This document shows positions 1 to 5,418 of a stretch of 50,420 nucleotides of DNA, piece by piece. Position 1 is the first letter of the stretch. The number at the start of each line of letters is the position of its first letter. The notes below the pieces were generated by a model. It saw only the letters and a program-made list of their open reading frames with translations, did no database searches and had not been told where the DNA came from. The stretch lies in IMG/VR virus record IMGVR_UViG_3300037502_002849, positions 1 through 50,420 of that record; one strand, given 5' to 3'. The DNA is from a virus. A program made the position numbers and the translations under genes.

Positions 1-34
1 CGCTGTGAAAGTTCGACTCTTTCCATTACCACCA
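1..34 (+). tRNA. tRNA 3' fragment, cut by window edge
   Basis: Only the 3' part is visible: a 5-bp T-stem (GAAAG/CTTTC) around the loop TTCGACT, then a 7-nt acceptor strand CATTACC, discriminator A and an encoded CCA. The anticodon lies outside the window, so the amino acid is unknown. Confidence 0.75.
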
Positions 35-43
35 AGATTAAAT

Positions 44-292
44 ATGTGTATGAAAGAGTTACTGAAAAATCTGCCGCAGTTATTAGCTGCGCTACCAGAA
101 ATAGTCAAGTACTTGAAATACATTCCTATCCTTATGATTCTTGCGGGCCTAGGCTACGGCATAGTTTACTTTGTACAAAACCGCAAAGATCCTTATAAAT
201 GTGTTAATAACCATGTTTTTGAACAGCTAAGAATAGATTCAGATGTCTATGTGTTCAAAGGCGGAACTTGCATAGATTCTAAAGATCTCTAA
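44..292 (+). CDS. Small single-pass membrane protein, hypothetical
   Basis: I do not recognise this protein. It has about 82 residues, a hydrophobic helix near residues 23-44 (containing IPILMILAGLGYGIVYFV) followed by a polar, charged tail with two cysteines. The reading frame stays open upstream into the preceding tRNA, so the in-frame ATG at 44 (or 50) just past the tRNA is the better start. The ribosome binding site is weak. It sits between two tRNA genes, as do many tiny genes in phage tRNA arrays. An inner-membrane role is inferred from the helix only. Confidence 0.55.
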   Translation: MCMKELLKNLPQLLAALPEIVKYLKYIPILMILAGLGYGIVYFVQNRKDPYKCVNNHVFEQLRIDSDVYVFKGGTCIDSKDL

Positions 293-304
293 AAGAACAC
301 GCAA

Positions 305-378
305 GCTCTTGTAGTTAAATGGTATAACACAATCTTGGTAAGATTGAATAGATGGTTCGATTCCATCCTTGAGCACCA
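305..378 (+). tRNA. tRNA-Thr(GGT)
   Basis: The D-stem is GTTA/TAAC, the anticodon stem CAATC/GATTG with loop TTGGTAA (anticodon GGT), and the T-arm GATGG/CCATC around TTCGATT; CCA is encoded. The acceptor strands GCTCTTG and CTTGAGC leave two adjacent U-U mismatches at positions 5-6, which is unusual (compare the perfect acceptor of tRNA-Thr(TGT) at 5247). Confidence 0.85.
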
Positions 379-382
379 AAAT

Positions 383-458
383 GCCAACTTAGCTGATGTG
401 GTCATAGCGGCGGTCTGAAGAACCGTTGAAAGTCGTTCGATTCGACTAGTTGGCACCA
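383..458 (+). tRNA. tRNA-Phe(GAA)
   Basis: Perfect acceptor GCCAACT/AGTTGGC, anticodon stem GCGGT/ACCGT with loop CTGAAGA (anticodon GAA), T-loop TTCGATT, discriminator A and encoded CCA. It lies four bases after tRNA-Thr, so the two are probably cotranscribed. Confidence 0.93.
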
Positions 459-466
459 TAAACATA

Positions 467-495
467 TTGACATATTTTGCGTGTGATTATATAAT
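467..495 (+). promoter_or_regulatory. Consensus sigma70-type promoter
   Basis: A perfect -35 TTGACA (467-472) and a perfect -10 TATAAT (490-495) are separated by exactly 17 bp. It sits about 20 bp before tRNA-Leu(TAA) and would drive the tRNA and small-gene array. It belongs to a repeated promoter class in the window (1176, 6835, 8818, 11624, 13723, 18061, 21953). Confidence 0.88.
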
Positions 496-515
496 AGAAA
501 CAAGTAAAAGATTTT

Positions 516-600
516 GCCCGGGTGGTGGAATGGTAGACACAGCAGACTTAAAATCTGCCGCCGAATAGGCGTACCGGTTCGAGTCCGGTCTCGGGTACCA
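516..600 (+). tRNA. tRNA-Leu(TAA)
   Basis: Class II tRNA with a normal long variable arm. The anticodon stem GCAGA/TCTGC encloses CTTAAAA (anticodon TAA). Acceptor GCCCGGG/CTCGGGT pairs with two wobble pairs; CCA is encoded. Contrast with tRNA-Leu(TAG) at 1482, which has lost its long variable arm. Confidence 0.94.
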
Positions 601-616
601 AATATAGGAGAGTTTT

Positions 617-769
617 ATGCCAATGTATGAAACAACTGTGCGTACATCACAAGGTGAAGAAAAGAAACGTGTGTATGCAGACAATGTGCAGGAAGCAAAA
701 AAACTATTCGAACAACTGTACGGCGGTCCTAGGGCAGTGCCTTACATACCCAAAGTAGTACCAAGCTAG
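617..769 (+). CDS. Small hypothetical protein, 50 aa
   Basis: An unrecognised 50-residue protein beginning MPMYETTVRTSQGEE and ending in a proline-containing tail (VPYIPKVVPS). A good ribosome binding site (TAGGAGAG) lies about 6 bp before the ATG at 617. The middle is charged and likely helical (about residues 12-34), with no membrane segment. It is wedged between tRNA-Leu(TAA) and a structured non-coding stretch and probably shares the promoter at 467. Function unknown; the start is supported by the Shine-Dalgarno sequence. Confidence 0.65.
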   Translation: MPMYETTVRTSQGEEKKRVYADNVQEAKKLFEQLYGGPRAVPYIPKVVPS

Positions 770-777
770 TAGTAAGA

Positions 778-1003
778 TTAAGGAACTAAGGTTCAATAAA
801 CAACCGAAAGGGCCAAATGTTTGCCGGAAGTGAACATAAGGCGAAATTATAGATTTCTTGTTTGGTGTCAAAGAAGCCCCAACAGTACAGTGGTAAAGGT
901 GAGATACCGATGAACTCCATGTTAGGCGAGACTAATAGAGCAGGTGCTGTAACACTTGGGTCGCCACAGGTGAAAACTAAACCAAAACTCTGTGGTTCCT
1001 TAA
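778..1003 (+). ncRNA. Candidate structured RNA in tRNA array
   Basis: A 9-bp perfect inverted repeat closes a 226-nt domain: TTAAGGAAC (778-786) with GTTCCTTAA (995-1003). Inside are CCACAG...CTGTGG, GGTA...TACC, a CCGAAAGG GNRA-type hairpin, and GTTCA...TGAAC. There is no T-arm, so it is not a tRNA. An open frame across it (862-1056) runs into the next tRNA and has no ribosome binding site, so I read the stretch as RNA. I do not recognise the family; large phage RNAs such as GOLLD or ROOL also occur beside tRNAs, but I cannot assign it. Confidence 0.5.
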
Positions 1004-1011
1004 TCGTGCTA

Positions 1012-1086
1012 CTCGCTGTAGTTCAATGGATAGAACAAGACACTCCTAAGGTTTAGATCTCAGTTCGATTCTGGGCAGCGAGGCCA
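1012..1086 (+). tRNA. tRNA-Arg(CCT)
   Basis: Perfect acceptor CTCGCTG/CAGCGAG, D-stem GTTC/GAAC, T-arm CTCAG/CTGGG around TTCGATT, discriminator G and encoded CCA. The anticodon loop CTCCTAA gives CCT. The anticodon stem AGACA/GGTTT has an A-G mismatch next to the loop. Confidence 0.85.
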
Positions 1087-1090
1087 ATAT

Positions 1091-1166
1091 CGGGCTTTGG
1101 TGAAATGGATAATCATGTCAGTCTTCGAAACTGATGTTAGGGGTTCGAATCCTCTAAGCCCGGCCA
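1091..1166 (+). tRNA. tRNA-Arg(TCG)
   Basis: Acceptor CGGGCTT/AAGCCCG is perfect. The anticodon stem TCAGT/ACTGA encloses CTTCGAA (anticodon TCG, reading CGA). T-arm AGGGG/CCTCT around TTCGAAT, discriminator G and encoded CCA. Confidence 0.9.
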
Positions 1167-1175
1167 AAAAATATG

Positions 1176-1204
1176 TTGACAAAGATTTAAATTTCAAATA
1201 CAAT
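1176..1204 (+). promoter_or_regulatory. Sigma70-type promoter before tRNA-Glu
   Basis: TTGACA (1176-1181) and TACAAT (1199-1204) with exactly 17 bp between them. It lies just after tRNA-Arg(TCG). The leader 1205-1251 up to tRNA-Glu contains no gene that I can see. Confidence 0.85.
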
Positions 1205-1251
1205 TTGATCTGTTGTTAAAAAAGTTCTTTAAAAATTAAAAGTTAGTCAGT

Positions 1252-1327
1252 GCACCATTCGTCTATCGGTTTAGGACAACGCCCTTTCACGGCGTAAAGA
1301 GGGGTTCGATTCCCCTATGGTGTACCA
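1252..1327 (+). tRNA. tRNA-Glu(TTC)
   Basis: Acceptor GCACCAT/ATGGTGT, anticodon stem ACGCC/GGCGT with loop CTTTCAC (anticodon TTC), T-loop TTCGATT, encoded CCA. First gene downstream of the promoter at 1176. Confidence 0.93.
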
Positions 1328-1330
1328 TTT

Positions 1331-1462
1331 AGTAGTAGCATAGCTCGTGGGGCTCGATCAAGCCTAACCTTGTTCAAAGCGGGAAGCCTGTGATACTAGT
1401 AAAGTGTCTGTTCTAAACAGCACACATCAGGTAGCAAGAGAATAGTAAACTGTGCTACTACT
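1331..1462 (+). ncRNA. Candidate structured RNA closed by 13-bp stem
   Basis: AGTAGTAGCATAG (1331-1343) pairs with CTGTGCTACTACT (1450-1462), 13 bp with one G-U. Inside are hairpins GGCT...AGCC and CTGTT-CTA-AACAG flanked by GTG/CAC. There is no T-arm and no anticodon arm, so this is not a tRNA with an intron. It starts three bases after tRNA-Glu and ends about 20 bp before tRNA-Leu, so it could be liberated by tRNA processing at both ends. Family unknown. Confidence 0.55.
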
Positions 1463-1481
1463 AAATGGTAAGTATAATATT

Positions 1482-1558
1482 GCCCCGGTGACGGAATTGG
1501 TATACGTGTCGGTCTTAGAAGCCGAATTTTAGGAGTTCGACTCTCCTCTGGGGCACCA
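1482..1558 (+). tRNA. tRNA-Leu(TAG) with short variable loop
   Basis: Acceptor GCCCCGG/CTGGGGC, a Leu-like D-arm (ACGGAATTGGTATACGT), anticodon stem TCGGT/GCCGA with loop CTTAGAA (anticodon TAG, reading CUA), T-arm AGGAG/CTCCT and encoded CCA. The variable region is only ATTTT (5 nt), whereas bacterial tRNA-Leu normally has a long variable arm. The anticodon would read Leu codons and is not an amber suppressor (that would be CTA). Its charging identity is therefore less certain than its anticodon. Confidence 0.85.
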
Positions 1559-1564
1559 AACAAT

Positions 1565-1640
1565 GCGGGTGTAGCTCAGCTGGTAGAGCGCCACGTTGCC
1601 AACGTGATTGTCGTCGGTTCGACTCCGATCACCCGCTCCA
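1565..1640 (+). tRNA. tRNA-Gly(GCC)
   Basis: Acceptor GCGGGTG/CACCCGC, anticodon stem CCACG/CGTGA (four pairs plus a C-A end) with loop TTGCCAA (anticodon GCC), T-arm GTCGG/CCGAT around TTCGACT, discriminator T and encoded CCA. Confidence 0.94.
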
Positions 1641-1644
1641 ATTA

Positions 1645-1749
1645 AGGCAGACCTGTAACCATATTCTGCCTCCGCTGACGCGAAAACAGGATGGGCTGCG
1701 CTCACGGGGTTCGTTAGGTTCCCGACACAACAATACCTATCAAAATTTA
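1645..1749 (+). ncRNA. Candidate pseudoknotted RNA between tRNAs
   Basis: Stem AGGCAGA/TCTGCCT (1645-1651 with 1665-1671) has a loop starting CCTGT (1652-1656), which can pair with ACAGG at 1686-1690. That makes an H-type pseudoknot. A further hairpin CGGG/CCCG follows near 1700-1725. The stretch lies between tRNA-Gly and tRNA-Ser and has no open frame of note. The order P1-P2-P1'-P2' recalls nested-pseudoknot ribozymes, but the extra stem an HDV-like fold needs is not apparent. Confidence 0.42.
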
Positions 1750-1750
1750 T

Positions 1751-1840
1751 GGAAGTGTGGCAGAGTCCGGTTTATTGCACCTGTCTTGAAAACAGACGAT
1801 CCGAAAGGGTCCGTGAGTTCGAATCTCACCGCTTCCACCA
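1751..1840 (+). tRNA. tRNA-Ser(TGA)
   Basis: Class II tRNA. Acceptor GGAAGTG with CGCTTCC (six pairs and a G-C end), anticodon loop CTTGAAA (anticodon TGA), long variable arm, T-loop TTCGAAT, encoded CCA. It ends 3 bp from the stop of the convergent nitroreductase gene. Confidence 0.94.
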
Positions 1841-1842
1841 AG

Positions 1843-2445
1843 TTATTTTATAAAAGTGACTTGTATAGGTTCTTTAGGTATTGTTGGGAAAACAAAAGTT
1901 GAATCTGTATGGTGTATTCTTCTATTTCTATTTGAATCACTATACCCGATACCCATCATCAAAACAACATTTGAATCTATATCTAGTATTTGTTTGATAG
2001 GTTCGTTGGCAAAACATGCGCAACATCCGGTACCGTAGCCCATCATAGAGGCTAATAAATTGAGATATCCGGCAGCGATACCTACAGCCATATGACGATC
2101 TCTTTCTAAAGTAGATGATTCGTCACCATGTACTGCTTGCTTGTACCATTGTCCATAACCATTATTTTCAGTGAATACAAATAATGTATTAGCAAGTGTT
2201 TGACTATTTGTAATAGTTTTTCCGTCGTAACTAAACCCACTAGTTTGCTCATGCACTTTTTCAATAATTTCCCTATTAGTAATTACATGTAATTTATAGA
2301 AGGAAACATTCTGTTTACTTGGGCAGTTAGTTGCCGCAAATATCAGTGCGTCCAAGTCCTCTGTGGGCATGGATTTAGAAAGATCCCAGTTTCTTTGACA
2401 ATGCTGACTTTTAATAACAGCTTTTTTAATTTGATCTAGTTGCAT
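1843..2445 (-). CDS. Nitroreductase-family protein
   Basis: A 200-residue protein with the look of the FMN-dependent nitroreductase fold, which reduces nitro groups, quinones or flavins with NAD(P)H. Supporting parts are the N-terminal RNWDLSKSMPTEDLDALIFAA (residues about 18-38), the central segment with MAVGIAAGYLNLLASMMGYGTG, and the late glycine-rich MMGIGYSD that normally contacts FMN. Length is normal for the family. It is one of the few minus-strand genes, convergent with tRNA-Ser and divergent from the radical SAM gene. The intergenic gap has an AATAAATA late-promoter-like box on its strand. Substrate is unknown; in a phage, a role in redox or cofactor metabolism is inference. Confidence 0.8.
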   Translation of the reverse strand: MQLDQIKKAVIKSQHCQRNWDLSKSMPTEDLDALIFAATNCPSKQNVSFYKLHVITNREIIEKVHEQTSGFSYDGKTITNSQTLANTLFVFTENNGYGQWYKQAVHGDESSTLERDRHMAVGIAAGYLNLLASMMGYGTGCCACFANEPIKQILDIDSNVVLMMGIGYSDSNRNRRIHHTDSTFVFPTIPKEPIQVTFIK

Positions 2446-2467
2446 GGCAATGTCCTATTTAAAACTA

Positions 2468-2475
2468 TATTTATT
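2468..2475 (-). promoter_or_regulatory. T4-like late promoter box
   Basis: On the minus strand this reads AATAAATA, 22 bp before the nitroreductase ATG. It fits the TATAAATA-type late box of T4-like phages. Similar boxes precede 17489, 23331, 42258 and 44406. Confidence 0.5.
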
Positions 2476-2506
2476 AGAAAGTATCGATGTAAAAAATAAG
2501 TAAGTG

Positions 2507-3613
2507 ATGGAAAATAAATCACTGTGTGTTTTGCCGTTTTATCATATGGATATACAACCAAACGGAGTTGTAAAACCCTGTTGTGAATTTTCTCTAGATG
2601 AAATGCCAAGATCAGTTAATGTAAATGACCCCGCTGTTTTTGAATCCGTATTTTTTGAAGATCTACGAAAAAAGATGGCCACTGGTATTCCGATCAAAGG
2701 TTGCAAAAAATGTTATTTTAATGAAACATACTCAAAGAATAGTTTAAGGTTGGAGCATTTAGATAATTTTAAAAAACTATCCGGTAAAGATTTTACAGTG
2801 CCTCTAAAAAACGAATTGGTTTATGTAAATCTTGCACTTAGTAACGTATGCAATAATAAGTGTAGAATGTGTAATAGTCGATTTAGTACCAGTTGGTATG
2901 ATGATGAAAAAAAATTAGGTATAGATATTCCTAAAGGTGTAGTTAATCAAACAACATTTTTTAATTTATTAGATACATCAAAAATAAAATTTGTAAATTT
3001 AACTGGCGGAGAGCCATTATTAGAACAAAAAAAAATAATTGATTTTTTGAATAACTGTAATTTAAAAGAACTAACATTAATCATTACTACAAACGTTACA
3101 GTCATTCCAAATGATGATCTTATTAGTTTATTAAAAGAATGCAAAAAAGTAGAGTGGACTTTGAGTATTGATGCTTACGAATCCTTAAATGATTTTCTTA
3201 GAAAGGGAAGTAATTGGGACGATACTACAAAAAATCTAAGTTGGTACTATAACAATTTTGAACATATCAAAATCAATACAGTAATAAGCATTTATAATTG
3301 TAACTGTTACGATTTACTTTTAGGATTTATAAAAAATAATTTTCCTAAAATAACACACATTCATAGATTGGCTGATGGAGCAGAATGGCTTAGCGTGAAA
3401 AATTTACCCAACTATGCCAAACAAATAATAAAAGAAAAAAATGATTTTATCAAAAATGTTTACAAACTAAATTTTTCTAGTATAATAGAAGCTGAAATAG
3501 ATAAAGAAGGTAACTTGGAATTTTTTAAAGATATGGATCAAAAACTTAACAAGATAAGAAATGAATCTTGGAAAGATCATAATCCAGAACTCTACAAATT
3601 GATTTATGACTAA
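2507..3613 (+). CDS. Radical SAM protein with extra Cys clusters
   Basis: About 368 residues. The CxxxCxxC motif (C115, C119, C122) binds the 4Fe-4S cluster that cleaves S-adenosylmethionine, and TGGEPLL further on is the SAM-binding GGE motif. The N-terminus has additional cysteines (C7, C25-C26, C66, C69) in a QPNGVVKPCC context, as in twitch/SPASM-like auxiliary-cluster domains that usually come after the core; here they precede it. The annotated frame can start at a GTG (2504), but the adjacent ATG at 2507 is preferred. It ends one base before tRNA-Ser(GCT). Such proteins modify peptides, RNA or small molecules; the target here is unknown. Locally this gene is notably AT-rich. Confidence 0.85.
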   Translation: MENKSLCVLPFYHMDIQPNGVVKPCCEFSLDEMPRSVNVNDPAVFESVFFEDLRKKMATGIPIKGCKKCYFNETYSKNSLRLEHLDNFKKLSGKDFTVPLKNELVYVNLALSNVCNNKCRMCNSRFSTSWYDDEKKLGIDIPKGVVNQTTFFNLLDTSKIKFVNLTGGEPLLEQKKIIDFLNNCNLKELTLIITTNVTVIPNDDLISLLKECKKVEWTLSIDAYESLNDFLRKGSNWDDTTKNLSWYYNNFEHIKINTVISIYNCNCYDLLLGFIKNNFPKITHIHRLADGAEWLSVKNLPNYAKQIIKEKNDFIKNVYKLNFSSIIEAEIDKEGNLEFFKDMDQKLNKIRNESWKDHNPELYKLIYD

Positions 3614-3614
3614 A

Positions 3615-3707
3615 GGAAGGATGGCTGAGAGGCTGAAGGCAGCGGTTTGCTAAACCGTCGATCATCTTAAAAGTGGTCCGAGGGTTCGAATCCCTCTCCT
3701 TCCACCA
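3615..3707 (+). tRNA. tRNA-Ser(GCT)
   Basis: Class II tRNA with acceptor GGAAGGA/TCCTTCC, anticodon stem GCGGT/ACCGT around TTGCTAA (anticodon GCT), long variable arm, T-loop TTCGAAT and encoded CCA. Confidence 0.94.
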
Positions 3708-3723
3708 AACAAAAAGGAACTAT

Positions 3724-3909
3724 ATGTTAAGACCCACAGCAAGTTATAGAATGAGTAAAACAACTAAAGCTAGTTTAGCTCTTGGTAAGTTTAAAGATGA
3801 ACATCAAAAAGGTGCTTGGAAGCGTTCAATGATCCAAGCAGAGTTGAGTGCGGCAATCCAACCAAAACGTGAGAAGCCACAGCGGGGTCGTACTGCACCA
3901 ACAGAGTAA
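3724..3909 (+). CDS. Small basic protein, hypothetical
   Basis: 61 residues, strongly basic (many Lys and Arg; tail QPKREKPQRGRTAPTE), no membrane segment. The ATG at 3724 has an AAAAAGGA ribosome binding site about 8 bp before it. The frame is open further upstream into the tRNA, which is not coding. Basic charge and a disordered tail suggest nucleic acid binding, but that is only an inference. I do not recognise the family. Confidence 0.65.
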   Translation: MLRPTASYRMSKTTKASLALGKFKDEHQKGAWKRSMIQAELSAAIQPKREKPQRGRTAPTE

Positions 3910-3916
3910 AGAATAT

Positions 3917-3991
3917 TCCAGTGTAGCACAGCGGTAGTGCAGTTGACTGTTAATCAATTGGTCGTTGGTTCGATCCCAGCCACTGGAGCCA
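3917..3991 (+). tRNA. tRNA-Asn(GTT)
   Basis: Acceptor TCCAGTG/CACTGGA, anticodon stem GTTGA/TCAAT with loop CTGTTAA (anticodon GTT), T-arm GTTGG/CCAGC around TTCGATC, discriminator G and encoded CCA. The CCA end overlaps an 8-bp hairpin (CAGTAAAC/GTTTACTG) that begins the next structured stretch. Confidence 0.93.
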
Positions 3992-4196
3992 GTAAACCCG
4001 GTTTACTGTTTTACGTTATAAAACAGCGTCCCTGAAACGAGAGAACAGGGGGTACACCAGGACTCGACCTTACGGTCCCGCTAACATGGGATACCGAAAA
4101 CAACCTGGGGTGAGGTCTAACGCCTATCCAGAAGAATAAATGTTACGGACAGAGCAACAGCTCAGTCTAGGGCCTATGTGGTGTAGGTAGCTAGAC
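3992..4196 (+). ncRNA. Candidate structured RNA, 5' part of a larger RNA
   Basis: No gene is visible in this stretch. It carries successive hairpins: CTGTTTTA/TAAAACAG (4006-4026), CCCTG/CAGGG, GGAC/GTCC nested within CCAGG/CCTGG, GAGC-AACA-GCTC, and GTCTAG/CTAGAC with CCTA/TAGG nested inside (ending at about 4196). It runs directly into the tRNA-shaped element at 4197-4333, so both may be one RNA of about 340 nt. I do not recognise the family. Confidence 0.5.
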
Positions 4197-4333
4197 ACTT
4201 TATAAATGCTCTTTGAAGTTTAACTACACTGGAGAACGCGAGTTAGGTACTAAGTCGACTAACTACCGAAAGCGCCAGGAAGATACGGAGTTAAACAGTT
4301 TGGTTCGATTCCAACAGAGAGCACCTATAAAGT
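4197..4333 (+). ncRNA. tRNA-like RNA element without anticodon arm
   Basis: GCTCTTT (4208-4214) pairs with AGAGAGC (4316-4322) like an acceptor stem, followed by ACC then T instead of CCA. A T-arm-like hairpin carries TTCGATT (about 4298-4315). In place of D and anticodon arms is one long arm: GTTTAACT/AGTTAAAC (4218-4225 with 4289-4296), then CTGG/CCAG, CGC/GCG and GTTAG/CTAAC. An outer 8-bp stem, ACTTTATA/TATAAAGT (4197-4204 with 4326-4333), brackets it. No 7-nt anticodon loop exists, so it is a tRNA mimic, not a decoding tRNA. Confidence 0.6.
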
Positions 4334-4337
4334 TTAT

Positions 4338-4411
4338 GGCGGGATAGAGTAACGGTAATTCAGGAGTCTCATAAGCTCCAGATCTTGGTTCGATTCCAGG
4401 TCCCGCAACCA
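4338..4411 (+). tRNA. tRNA with CAT anticodon (Met or Ile2)
   Basis: Anticodon stem GGAGT/GCTCC with loop CTCATAA (anticodon CAT), T-arm CTTGG/CCAGG, encoded CCA. The acceptor GGCGGGA/TCCCGCA has an unpaired G1-A72 end. An unpaired 1-72 end is an initiator trait, but the three consecutive G-C pairs of initiator anticodon stems are missing. It could be elongator Met or a lysidine-modified Ile tRNA; the sequence alone does not decide. Confidence 0.85.
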
Positions 4412-4432
4412 ATTACAACGAGGAAAAGTGCT

Positions 4433-4594
4433 ATGGGTGAAAAAGGTGATCCAATGAAAACTAAGACAGGTAAAACACGTCTTGGTCCGCTTAATATTGA
4501 ACAACTAAACAAAATTTTAGAAACTTCTAGTCGTCCCAAGGATAAAGCTAAAATCCTTAATCGAATTAGATTGCTAGAATCTAGGAACAAGTGA
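4433..4594 (+). CDS. Small basic hypothetical protein, 53 aa
   Basis: 53 residues beginning MGEKGDPMKTKTGK, lysine-rich and apparently helical in its second half (NIEQLNKILETSSRPKDKAK). A GAGGAAAAG ribosome binding site precedes the ATG at 4433; an internal ATG at 4454 is an alternative. It lies between the CAT tRNA and the 2OG oxygenase gene, with a 3-bp gap to the latter. Function unknown. Confidence 0.6.
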   Translation: MGEKGDPMKTKTGKTRLGPLNIEQLNKILETSSRPKDKAKILNRIRLLESRNK

Positions 4595-4597
4595 TCT

Positions 4598-5227
4598 ATG
4601 AGATACGCTTGTTTTAATCCTACTATGGTCGCTGTAGAGGATATTCCAGAAGACATTTTTGATAAACTTAAAAATCTAGTTCGAGAAGCACATACTCATG
4701 ACGATCTTAATGATGCAGGAAATCCATCAATAAGCGTCAGAGGCGGTCAGCAGATTCAATTATTGCCCAACATTTTTGATTTAGACGTGACTGATTTAAA
4801 AAAGTATGTTGAAGATTGTTGTAATGAATATTTAGAAAAAATTGTACAGGTCACTGGTCTTAATGAACTTTACAAATACAAGCCTGTGCTGAACAGTGCT
4901 TGGACTATAAAACAATCTAAAGGACACTATCAAGCTCTACATGCACACGAAGCGCACATTAGTGGCAACATTTATATTGATGTGCCTGATTTAGATTCTG
5001 ATAGTGAAGATTCAGACAGTTGTCTAGAGTTTAGATTACCCACAGTTAAAAATGTTTCTAGATTCATCTTTACTGATAGTTGGAGAGTTAAACCTGAAGT
5101 AGCTAAAATGGTAGTATTCCCCAGTCACTTACCACATACTGTTTATCCGTGGAAAGGCAAAGGCAGTAGAACTGTTCTAGCATGGGACGTTGTTTTAGTT
5201 GACAAGACGTTGGTGACGGATATATAA
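4598..5227 (+). CDS. Putative 2-oxoglutarate/Fe(II) oxygenase
   Basis: 209 residues resembling the phage/bacterial 2OG-Fe(II) oxygenase-like family (TIGR02466 type). Such enzymes use Fe(II), oxygen and 2-oxoglutarate to hydroxylate a substrate. Visible parts are a HAHEAHISGNIYI segment near residues 114-127 carrying the first iron histidine, the distal PSHLPHTVYPW segment near residue 176 carrying the second, and an arginine in GSRTVLAWD for 2-oxoglutarate. The double-stranded beta-helix layout and length fit. An acidic insert (DLDSDSEDSDS) lies between the motifs. Substrate unknown; roles in DNA base, tRNA or protein hydroxylation are possible. Confidence 0.7.
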   Translation: MRYACFNPTMVAVEDIPEDIFDKLKNLVREAHTHDDLNDAGNPSISVRGGQQIQLLPNIFDLDVTDLKKYVEDCCNEYLEKIVQVTGLNELYKYKPVLNSAWTIKQSKGHYQALHAHEAHISGNIYIDVPDLDSDSEDSDSCLEFRLPTVKNVSRFIFTDSWRVKPEVAKMVVFPSHLPHTVYPWKGKGSRTVLAWDVVLVDKTLVTDI

Positions 5228-5246
5228 TATAAGATTAATAGTTTTA

Positions 5247-5320
5247 GCCCTTTTAGTTAAATGGTATAACAGTTGATTTGTAATCATCTATTGGCAGTTC
5301 GATTCTGTCAAAGGGCACCA
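5247..5320 (+). tRNA. tRNA-Thr(TGT)
   Basis: Perfect acceptor GCCCTTT/AAAGGGC, anticodon loop TTTGTAA (anticodon TGT), T-arm GGCAG/CTGTC around TTCGATT, encoded CCA. Its D-arm is identical to that of tRNA-Thr(GGT) at 305, suggesting duplication. Confidence 0.94.
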
Positions 5321-5328
5321 AAGTTTTT

Positions 5329-5407
5329 CCGAGTGTAGGATAGCCTGGTTCATTCCGCCTGCTTTGGGAGCAGGATGTCGCAAGTTCGAATCTTGCCACT
5401 CGGACCA
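5329..5407 (+). tRNA. tRNA-Pro(TGG)
   Basis: Acceptor CCGAGTG/CACTCGG, anticodon stem CCTGC/GCAGG around TTTGGGA (anticodon TGG), T-arm GCAAG/CTTGC with TTCGAAT, encoded CCA. Confidence 0.93.
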
Positions 5408-5418
5408 AAAAATTTAAT

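Noticed and set aside
487-684. Minus-strand open frame across tRNA-Leu
   Set aside because: It is antisense to a tRNA and has no start signal; shadow frame only. Same for 5253-5444.
862-1056. Open frame overlapping tRNA-Arg(CCT)
   Set aside because: No ribosome binding site, odd composition, ends inside a tRNA, and lies within a stretch with strong RNA pairing.
1331-1462. tmRNA or split tRNA
   Set aside because: No T-arm, no CCA and no tag frame; only a closing stem.
1645-1749. HDV-like ribozyme
   Set aside because: P1 and P2 fit, but the third stem and catalytic C are not apparent; kept only as a pseudoknot candidate.
4208-4325. tRNA containing an intron
   Set aside because: No group I core (no P/Q/R/S elements), no 7-nt anticodon loop even after removing any simple internal segment.
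4338-4411. Initiator tRNA-fMet
   Set aside because: Position 1-72 is unpaired, but the three G-C pairs of the initiator anticodon stem are absent.
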